Notes under the pieces: generated by a model | Seen by the model: only the letters and a program-made list of their open reading frames with translations | Databases searched by the model: none | Told to the model about the DNA's origin: nothing | Position numbers and translations under genes: made by a program | NCBI GenBank assembly: GCA_001599815.1 | Contig: BCIA01000005.1 | Span: 5,526,472 to 5,590,471, forward strand | Source: Furcasterigmium furcatum | Taxonomy: Eukaryota > Ascomycota > Sordariomycetes > Glomerellales > Plectosphaerellaceae | Length of the DNA stretch: 64,000 nt | Direction: 5' to 3' | Shown: positions 56,439 to 64,000 of the stretch, piece after piece | Layout of the letters: each line of letters opens with the position of its first letter | Position numbering within the stretch: the stretch's first letter is position 1

Positions 56439-58453
56439 TTCCTACAACGCTCTTGAGAGGTCCCTGATGAGCTGTGATTTAAGTATCTCAAGCTCACACT
56501 TTGGGCTACAAGTTATGACAGCCACCACACTATGAGAGGATCTTCATCAGCAGTCGATGATTGCCAGAATGGCCTCTCACGAAAGTGTGGGCACCGAGTA
56601 TGGAATATTGATTACGAGTCTTCCCACATCACTGAGAGTCCGGCGACGATTGACGTGAGCGAGTCAGACCTTGTTCTCATGGCAGGCCAAAACAGGGTCC
56701 CCTCAGCGTGGAGGTGTTGTCTGTGGAGGAAACACCTTGGTTATGATGCAGAAATACGATCTGTAATCATCATGTGTCCTGATCAGAGATCAGATGGTAT
56801 AGGCCGTGGCGTTGTGAGACAAGAGTCGGCAGCTGGAAGACCGCCACACTTCGGGAGGACTGCCATGTCTTGTCTTATCTAAAATTTAAGATGTGCTCAT
56901 GGTATGTACACCGAAGGGTGAGAATGAGGGACAGAAGCGCACACTCATGAAGCAAGCTGAGAAGTGACTGGGGACCGACAAAACGTTGCCGATAGCCGGA
57001 GTCGCAGGGACCAGACCCAACATCATAATGGCGTGCTGCGGTCAAACCAACCCATACCTTCTCCTCGAAATGACAGCAAGCATCCTCCTCAGTGTCATCA
57101 CGACATGCCTTAGATGAGACGCTCATGAATCCGATTGCCGCTGATCTCAACCTTGCAGATCATTGACTGCGAATGCCAATAGTCTCTGTGCTCGGCCTGT
57201 CTGCATTTCACTCGATATTCGCCACGTCGGGACCTAAGCTGGAATCGTGGCACGGCCTGTCGCCGTCAATATGTATCAAACCACGGCTCTCGTTTCCGAG
57301 GACCGAGCCAGGGATCAGGAAGATGATGGCGAGAGTGTCATCAGAGCGAATAATTAGCAGCACAATCTTGGCCGGTGCTGATTGGCGGGGGCTGTGCGGA
57401 CATTCCAGAAAACCCTGGACGAGACAGGGGCACGAGGGGCGCTAAACCCTTGACGGGATGGGGGCCGCGCTCGTGCTTAAGCGATGCAGCCCCTGACCGA
57501 GATTTAACGCCAGGGGGCGGGATGAAACGATGGCAGGCGCCAAAGTCGCATTGGACCTTCACAGCATCCAGCAGGCGAGCGTCAAGAGCTGTGAAGCAGC
57601 CCGAGACTCGTCAGAGGATATTGATAGATTTTCTGGCTCAAGATAGTAGCGCTGGGAGTCTCGGACTCGGAAGGCACGCAGAGCAAGCAGTTGACAAGCA
57701 AGCCAAGTCACAATGCGGATCTCGAAGGTCGAGGAGTTGCCGCTGGGAACGGGCCTCGGCGGCGATCTGACAGCACATCGCTTCCCACACCTGGGGACGA
57801 TCGGCGGTTCGGCTGCTGGGAGATCTGATGCTGATGCGGATCTACTTCTGTGACAGCGGCTTAGCCATTGCTTGTATGACATCGGAAAGCTCGTCCTTTC
57901 TCGAGGACCCCAATCAATGCGCATCTCATACATACAGACAACTCAGAACCGAGTCCATCGCGCAGAGTTGCACGCTCAGAGAACCGGTGGCCTGGCCGTA
58001 CTGAGATGGGACGAACGAGGAGGACCCTTCTGCCCGCATAACATCGCTGTCAACCTGAAACTCCATCTTCTGTATACGCGATACGCCTCCTTTACATGTT
58101 TATTCGAGGCGCACTCGGTGCCTCACCCCTGGCGGCCCCCCGGGCTTACCCCTGCATCATTTCGCATCCTCGGCTGGCTCCGGGCAACGGCTGCAGGCCT
58201 CTTCCTGTCGACAGCCCATCACACGAGCCTCATCTCATCTCATGCGCCGCATCCTGGCCCCGGCACCCCTGACCACCAGGGCGAACTCCAGTTCTAGCCC
58301 CTTCCTCTCCCCTGGACCGCTGTCCGACTTGAGACGTTGGCGCCGATGGCCTGCAATCTCGCCCACGGCCAGGAGTCTCATCCAGATGGCACGACGGACA
58401 TGCGCGGGGCTGCCTGGGAGCATCTGCAAGGCCGGAAGTGAGGGCCCTCGCGA

Positions 58454-58460
58454 TATAAAG
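58454..58460 (+). promoter_or_regulatory. TATA box of the second AA9 gene
   Basis: TATAAAG about 240 bases upstream of the start ATG at 58700, implying a leader of roughly 200 bases. The leader is rich in pyrimidines and caacc/aacaa words. Confidence 0.6.
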
Positions 58461-58699
58461 CCCTGGCCTCCCGCCGAGCCATCTACTGCTTCTGCTTTCT
58501 GGTCATCGCTCTCACGGTGTTGTATCTTCACGCTCACTTGCAACTTTTGGTCTCTCTTTTCAGTTTGGCTGTGCCATTCATTCTTTTACACACGAACTAG
58601 ACGTTCTACCCACGCTCCCTCGCTACTTCAGCACAGAATCTTCATTCATTTTCGCCAAACAAATCAACCGTTTGCACACCAAACCAACCAACAATCAAG

Positions 58700-59719
58700 A
58701 TGCGTACCACTGCTGCTTCTCTCCTCGCCATGGCGAGCACCGTCTCCGCCCACGCGTGGATGTACGGTGTCTGGGTCAACGGCGTCGACCAGGGTGACGG
58801 CCGTGAGGTCTACATCCGTACTCCCCCCAACAACAGCCCCGTGAAGGACCTCGCCAGCCCCGAGATTGTTTGCGGTGCCAACGGAGCGAAGGAGGCACCC
58901 GAATTCGTGTCTGCCGCTGCAGGTGACACCCTTAGCTTCGAGTGGTTCCACGACAACCGCGATGATGACATCATCGACGGCTCCCACGTCGGCCCCATCA
59001 TCACGTACATCGCCGAGTACACTTCCGGCGACGGCACCGGTCCTATCTGGACCAAGATTGCTGAGGACGGTTACGACGGTCGCCAGTGGGCCGTTGACAA
59101 GATCAAGGCCAACAACGGCCTCCAGGACTTCGTCCTCCCCCCCGACCTCGCCGCCGGAGACTACCTCATCCGCCAGGAGATCATCGCCCATCACGAGTCC
59201 GACGTCGCCTTCAATGCCAACCCGGCCCGTGGCGCGCAGTTTTATCCTAGCTGTGTAAACATCCGGGTTACGGAGGGCGGAAACGCGGTCCCTGACGAGG
59301 CCTTCGACTTCAACACCGGCTACACCTACTCCGACCCCGGCATCGTGGTCAACGTGTACGGCGCCATCTCCAGCTACCAGATCCCCGGCCCCGAGGTCTG
59401 GACCGGCCAGGGCGGCGGCTCTGCCCCCAACCCTCCCGCTCCCCAGCCTACCACCGCCGCTCCCGCCCCGACCGCCACCCCTCCGGCCACTCCCCCTACC
59501 GGCGGCGACGACGAGGCCATCCCCTCGCCCATCTTCTCCTCCATCGGCGCTGCTCCCACCACGACCTTCGCCACCGTCACCACCCCGGCGCCCACCAACA
59601 CCGGCTCCCCCGCCCCTCCCACTCAGTGCCGCCGCAAGCGCTCGCTGAAGTCCAAGAAGGCGAAGAAGGCCAAGCGCTCGGCCGAGAAGGTCCGCCGCGT
59701 CGGCCGCGCCCAGTTCTAA
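58700..59719 (+). CDS. AA9 lytic polysaccharide monooxygenase with Pro/Thr linker and basic tail
   Basis: A single exon of 339 residues. The signal peptide (RTTAASLLAMASTVSA) is cut before His, giving the N-terminal brace His (HAWMYGVWVNGVDQG). The second brace His is in DGSHVGPI and the axial Tyr in GAQFYPSCVNI, preceded by LIRQEIIAHHE. The catalytic domain ends at about residue 235 (SSYQIPGPEVW). A Pro/Thr/Ala-rich linker of about 70 residues follows, but instead of a CBM1 the chain ends with CRRKRSLKSKKAKKAKRS and a further basic stretch ending GRAQF. It should be secreted and act on beta-glucan. It lacks introns, unlike the other AA9 gene in the window, so the two are not recent duplicates. 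Confidence 0.93.
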   Translation: MRTTAASLLAMASTVSAHAWMYGVWVNGVDQGDGREVYIRTPPNNSPVKDLASPEIVCGANGAKEAPEFVSAAAGDTLSFEWFHDNRDDDIIDGSHVGPIITYIAEYTSGDGTGPIWTKIAEDGYDGRQWAVDKIKANNGLQDFVLPPDLAAGDYLIRQEIIAHHESDVAFNANPARGAQFYPSCVNIRVTEGGNAVPDEAFDFNTGYTYSDPGIVVNVYGAISSYQIPGPEVWTGQGGGSAPNPPAPQPTTAAPAPTATPPATPPTGGDDEAIPSPIFSSIGAAPTTTFATVTTPAPTNTGSPAPPTQCRRKRSLKSKKAKKAKRSAEKVRRVGRAQF

Positions 59720-61672
59720 GGGACTGGAGCGTCTTCGCTACAGGGTCTGGAGTCGGTTCTCTGATGCCCGTCGATGAAACGGCATCGCATCTTATCTTCA
59801 TGTAATATACTTCATTGAGCGTGCATATAAAAGTTGCATGAGCGCACAAACACCACGGCCCGTCCATCCTGACCCCTTTCCGGTGAATAGCGATGAGTTG
59901 ATGAGTGAGTGTCGTTGAGGTGACGGGTGAGGGTGAGTGGAATGTAACGATCAGCCCCGGAAACGGCCCCGGGTGGGCGGGCGCTCGAAAGCTTGACGTC
60001 GATTTCGATCAAACGTCTGCCAGGAATGCGAGGCACCTTGACACCGCAAGCAGTTGGCTGTCACCCCGCCAGATTTGTCTCTGGAACACGTGCGACCGAC
60101 GCCGGACGTCTCCTGCTAGCGTCCGGCCTCGGGGTCGGGTTTGTCGGTGTTAGAGTTATCGGGCAAAAGGTACGGCTGAGCCAGGGGCTAGTGAGGCACA
60201 CTCCAGCAACAAGGTTAAACTGACGGAGATTGATACTGCACGAGTACCTTGCCACCGATGTGCTGGGCGGCGTTACCTGAGGCATGCCTCAGTGACATGG
60301 AGAGTATCGTCTTCAATTGGATAGTCTCTCAGAAGCAGGAGGGTCGGCCGCCCTCGGAACGACCACGGCGACCAGTGGACTTCAGATTGAACCATGGATA
60401 ATCGAGATGACCCCTCTCTGAACGTCAAGAAATTGACACGGCCTCTGTCTCAATTTTCTCCCTCTTGATTTCATGGAATCGAGTTGGCCTGTTGCTCAAT
60501 TAGAGACAATTCAAGGCCCACACGTCTGGACGTCAACACAAGTGGACGGCCCACCCGGGCTGATAATCATTATTATTCTGCAACCCTTCAAAGGCCTCGC
60601 AGTTACGTAGGTGGTGGGTGCAACTGTCTCGAATGGCAGCGCCGTTGCGACGACGCGCAAGCCGTCCAGTGAAGATCTGCAGGAGGGCCGCGGTCGCGAT
60701 TGGCCGGCGGCCGTTCCATCTGCTACATTCGGCCAGATCCAGCGCCGATGGATGGGGTCGGAAAAGGGGGCTAGCAGAGCGAGCCCCTATTGACGGGAAT
60801 TACACTCTTTCGGTAGTCCTTGTACGTACAGCAAGTAAGATGAATGCGCAATGTCGCAATTCAACGAGGCTTGGCCCAACGTTCCCGTTGGCCTATTTTC
60901 TCTGAGAATTTGGCCCAGGCGAATGCAGCCAGCCCGTGGACGGCGCAGCGCAGACTCGTTCCCCATTCCCCCCTCGCGGGCATTCCGCTGTCTCCCGTCC
61001 CCCCACGGCCGAAAGCAGGCGGCCATGCGGTTGGAACCTGTACAGGTACTACTCGCCCGGGCTGCGGAGGTGGCCCCACTTCCAGGACACCCACAGGTTC
61101 AAGAACTTCGACCACTTTAGCGTGGCTTCGGGCGGCTCACCCCTTCCCCTTCCCTGGCACCAGGCCAGGCCCGAAGAAACGTCAAGTTCTTTCGCTCCAC
61201 AGCCATCAAGCTCATCGCCCCCTGTCACTGCCACTTCCCGGTTCCGTCGACGGAACCACATCCCATTCCTGCTTATCACGCTGGACTTCACCCGCCCTCC
61301 TTGATTAGGCCCCCGGTCAGTCCGTCCATCGTCAATCTCGCGACACTCCTCCCGTCTCTCCCACCTTCATTCTCTCGCATTCGTTATCGCGAAAGTCGCT
61401 CGCTTTGAACAACCCCGACGACGACCTTTTCTTCCTACGACGGCCTCCAGCTGCCTCCTACGACTCGGCCAGCGACTTGCGATCCGCCCTCAGCTGCTCG
61501 CGACGCCCCCTCCTGCCGCCGACAGTCCTCCCAATCGCTTGGCGCCGCACCGTCCACGTTCGCTGCCAACGCCCTTCCTTCTCGACCAGGGCGACCCTCA
61601 CCGTCCGTCGCCGTCGACGGCCAGGCACCTCTGCCCGCCTGCCTCGCCTCGCCACGCCAGAATGCCGGCGCG
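59720..61672. other. Intergenic with a dispersed repeat copy
   Basis: About 1.95 kb between two plus-strand genes. It contains repeat copy C near the middle. The last 400 bases are C-rich and probably form the long leader of the glycosyltransferase gene. No gene is recognised. Confidence 0.5.
60341..60480 (-). repeat. Dispersed repeat, copy C (inverted)
   Basis: Read on the minus strand, this copy gives gaggccgtgtcaatttc, catctcgatta, caatctgaagtcc, ctggtcgcc and ccgagggcggcc, in the same order as copies A and B. It is therefore the same element in the opposite orientation. Similarity may extend further on the left of the element (cgattccatgaaatcaag). Confidence 0.55.
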
Positions 61673-61676
61673 ATGA
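61662..61676 (+). promoter_or_regulatory. Four-codon upstream open reading frame overlapping the GT31 start
   Basis: ATG CCG GCG CGA TGA: the stop codon overlaps the main start codon as ATGA (61673-61676). Ribosomes using the first ATG would terminate on top of the main start, so translation of the main frame depends on leaky scanning or termination-reinitiation. Confidence 0.5.
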
Positions 61677-63187
61677 CGATCAAGTTCAAGTTTCTCCAGA
61701 CCCGCGCTTCGAGAAGCCTGACCACAGCCCTCCTCGTCGCCGCGCTGCTCTTCCTCACCATCTGCCGCCTCGAAGATGCCTCCTATCTCACTCTCGGCCG
61801 CCCGCCGCCGCCGCCACCACCCAAGGAGGAGGTGAAGGAGCATCAGCCGGAACCTCCCAAGCCGCCCCGGCTGTCCGAGTGCCCTACCTCGCCCATGCAC
61901 CACCTCGTCAAGCCCGAGTTCAACCTGACCGACACCATCACGTATTCCAAGCGATGCATTAAGCCCGTCGTCTCAAACTCTATCGACCGCGATGTGGTCG
62001 CCAACATCTCCGAATCCTTCTTCCACATGAAGACCGACGTCGACCTGACCTCGTGCGCCCCCGTCCACCTGGACAACTGCGACCCGCTCCCGCTCCGCGT
62101 CCACAACGCCTACCCGCGAGGCACCTACTCCCACATTATATTCGGCGTCTCGACATCCTTCGACCGCTTCAGAGAGTCGGTCGGGCCGTTCGCCTTTTGG
62201 CTTGCCGGCTCAAAGGCCAAGTTCGTCGGCGTCGTGTCCGACTACGAGAAGCACCCCGAGCTCGGCGAGCTCGAGTCCCTCTTCCAGAAGGCGGGCATCG
62301 ATGCCAAGTTCGTCAAGCCCGCCAACCTGGAGCTGAGCGTATCACAAAACCACTTCACCGTCATCCGCGATCTCGTCGCCGAGTCCGGCCCCGAGACGCA
62401 GTGGATCGGCCTCCTCGACGACGACACCTTCTTCCCGTCGCTGCACCGGTTGTCGGAAGCCCTCGCGCAGTTCGACCACACCCAGCACGCCTATGTCGGC
62501 GCCTTATCCGAGGACTTTAGGGCCGTTCGCGGATTCGGCTACATGGCGTACGGCGGCGCGGGCGTCTTCTTGTCCGCGGCGCTCGCACGCGATATGGAGC
62601 CGCTGATTGAGACCTGTCTCGCCGAGGCAAAGCACATGGAGGGCGATGCGCTGATTCGCGACTGCACCTACCACCATTCCAAGGCCAAGCTCACCATGCT
62701 GCCGGGCCTGCAGCAGATGGACATCAGCAAGGACGCTTCCGGTTTCTACGAGGGCGGCCCGAACCCCATCAGCCTGCACCACTGGAAGAGCTGGTATCGC
62801 TCACCGGTGGTCGCCATGTCCACCGTTGCTCGCGTCTGCGGCGACTGCTTCCTCCAGCGCTGGAGGATGGGCGAGGACACCGTCTTCTCCAACGGATACT
62901 CCATCGCGGTGTACCGCGACGGGACCAAAGGTCTCGACTTGAGCACCATGGAGGGGACGTGGAATCCTGGCGACGGTGCCTACGACTACAGCATCGGGCC
63001 CCTGCGGGGGAAGCTCCCCGCCGAGGAGAAGAAGCAGTATAGACTAAGGGACGCCAAGTTCCTCGAGAACGGGAAGCTGCGGCAGGTATATATTTACAAG
63101 AGCACCACGGAGGGCGCCAACGACGAGGTGGTGGAACTCATCTGGGAGCCGTCCAAGGCCGGCGTTTTGCAGAACCCGCTCGCTTGA
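61673..63187 (+). CDS. Type II membrane glycosyltransferase, fringe/GT31-like
   Basis: A single exon of 504 residues. A short basic N-terminus and one hydrophobic segment (TTALLVAALLFLTICRL) give a type II Golgi topology, followed by a proline run (RPPPPPPPKEE) as stem. The catalytic domain begins about residue 150 (YSHIIFGVSTSFDRF). The nucleotide-sugar motif is WIGLLDDDTFF, a DxD-type site, with GGAGVFLSAALA, EGDALIRDC and NPISLHHWKSW typical of the fringe-like branch of GT31. The family transfers galactose or N-acetylglucosamine to protein-linked glycans; the fungal acceptor is not known. A tiny upstream frame overlaps the start codon. Confidence 0.88.
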   Translation: MTIKFKFLQTRASRSLTTALLVAALLFLTICRLEDASYLTLGRPPPPPPPKEEVKEHQPEPPKPPRLSECPTSPMHHLVKPEFNLTDTITYSKRCIKPVVSNSIDRDVVANISESFFHMKTDVDLTSCAPVHLDNCDPLPLRVHNAYPRGTYSHIIFGVSTSFDRFRESVGPFAFWLAGSKAKFVGVVSDYEKHPELGELESLFQKAGIDAKFVKPANLELSVSQNHFTVIRDLVAESGPETQWIGLLDDDTFFPSLHRLSEALAQFDHTQHAYVGALSEDFRAVRGFGYMAYGGAGVFLSAALARDMEPLIETCLAEAKHMEGDALIRDCTYHHSKAKLTMLPGLQQMDISKDASGFYEGGPNPISLHHWKSWYRSPVVAMSTVARVCGDCFLQRWRMGEDTVFSNGYSIAVYRDGTKGLDLSTMEGTWNPGDGAYDYSIGPLRGKLPAEEKKQYRLRDAKFLENGKLRQVYIYKSTTEGANDEVVELIWEPSKAGVLQNPLA

Positions 63188-64000
63188 GGGGGCCCCGGGG
63201 GTTGTATTTCTGCGTGTCTTTTGTTGGATGGACCTGTCCGTCTCTTTATACCTCCACAACATCGGCGGCGTTGGATGGGCTTGTTGCATACTAGACTACT
63301 ACTATTACTGACGATGATCATGTCACTATTAATGCATGCTGAATATTCATAATCACCATTTGGCCTGTGCCTTCAGCTGTTTTTTATTTTAGGTCGCCCA
63401 CTCAGCTGCAGCGCGCGCCCAGGTACGCAAGACATTGGAATGCTGGCGCCGGGGCGGGCCAAGGCGATGTTTCCAAGATGGCCTGTCAGGGACCACTCTG
63501 TTCCGCCCGATGTTATCAAGACAATCAAAGGCCCAGGCCGCAGGAATGCAGTCAAATGTCATGGCGGCCTGGGCCAGTGCGGCGCGCGGTACATGGCCAG
63601 GGCAACAGAGGAATGCGAGGAGATTGTCAAAAACACCCGGCCAGACTGATTGTGCAAGCATATATTATTCTGGGTGGTCTTGACCACCCGCGCCCGCCCT
63701 GTCGGCCAGACAAATGGTCCTCCAGAGTCTCCCACAGCTCACCAACAGACTGCTGGATCGAATGCGCCGTACTGAAAAGCCGCCCGCGATGCCCTTCGTC
63801 GCAGCGAGCACTGCTCGTGCCCGAGACCCGAGTCGCTCGCCGCCGCCCTCGATGCCATGGCTCTCACGATCCCCCTCGTACCAGTCGCCCACGGCGCCGC
63901 ACTCGCCGCTGGCCTCGCCCTGGCAGCAGCCCGCCCAGTCGCAGCAGTGCCCCGTCACCTACGTCCCGCCCCTGATCGACGGGGCCTGCGGCACGATGCC
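63188..64000. other. Right-edge region, possible start of another gene
   Basis: About 810 bases. From the ATG at 63852 a plus-strand frame stays open to the window end and reads MPWLSRSPSYQSPTAPHSPL, then QQPAQSQQCPVTYVPPLIDG. An overlapping frame from the ATG at 63858 begins MALTIPLVPVAHGAALAAGL and resembles a signal peptide. Too little is present to choose, and no family is recognised. Confidence 0.3.

Larger units (their letters stand above)
55750..58699. other. Long intergenic region with a dispersed repeat copy
   Basis: About 2.95 kb between the divergent NACHT-ankyrin and AA9 genes. It contains repeat copy B and, at the right, the AA9 promoter with a TATA box. Short frames exist but none looks like a gene. 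Confidence 0.55.

Overview
The window looks like a gene-dense stretch of a filamentous ascomycete genome (Pezizomycotina, most likely a Sordariomycete). The genes carry short introns of about 45-75 bp with GT..AG ends and CTRAC-type branch points, coding sequence is GC-rich, and the gene content is typical of such fungi: AA9 polysaccharide monooxygenases, an M35 deuterolysin, a fungal rhodopsin-domain membrane protein, a NACHT-ankyrin STAND protein, a Hel2-type RING protein and an oleate delta-12 desaturase. I see no rRNA, tRNA, CRISPR array or intact transposon. Two bases are unresolved (n at 12363 and 12410).

Layout. 0-5 kb: the 5' end of a FAD/NAD(P) oxidoreductase runs off the left edge. 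A poorly coding stretch follows with a 28-base C run and a possibly broken gene, then a CCHC zinc-knuckle gene. 6.6-12.4 kb: a secreted FAD-linked oxidase, a seven-exon rhodopsin-domain membrane protein and an AA9 monooxygenase. 13-17.3 kb: a BCS1-like AAA ATPase, a short-chain dehydrogenase and a secreted protein of unknown function. 18.5-26.3 kb: a conserved cellular block of UAF30-like SWIB protein, Hel2 and IRE1. 27.4-34 kb: a deuterolysin, a stand-alone protein resembling the deuterolysin propeptide, and the desaturase. 36.5-47.4 kb: a second conserved block of CCT2, eIF3b, a TBC-domain protein and a large tandem amidohydrolase. 47.8-49.8 kb: a LigB dioxygenase and a Cys-rich secreted protein. 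51.6-63.2 kb: a NACHT-ankyrin NLR-like gene in a repeat-bearing region, a second AA9 enzyme with a strongly basic tail, and a GT31/fringe-like glycosyltransferase. A possible new gene starts at the right edge.

How the genes relate. The window mixes housekeeping genes (translation initiation, protein folding, ribosome quality control, unfolded protein response, lipid desaturation) with secreted degradative functions (two AA9 enzymes, deuterolysin, FAD-linked oxidase) and a self/non-self type NLR. There is no convincing biosynthetic cluster. Several secreted or inducible genes have clear TATA boxes, while I saw none in front of the housekeeping genes. The most unusual items are a three-copy dispersed repeat around the NLR gene, the propeptide-like protein near the deuterolysin, a TBC domain lacking its glutamine finger, an amidohydrolase with a degenerate second domain, an AA9 enzyme with a polycationic tail, and a Cys-rich protein whose exon structure suggests exon duplication.
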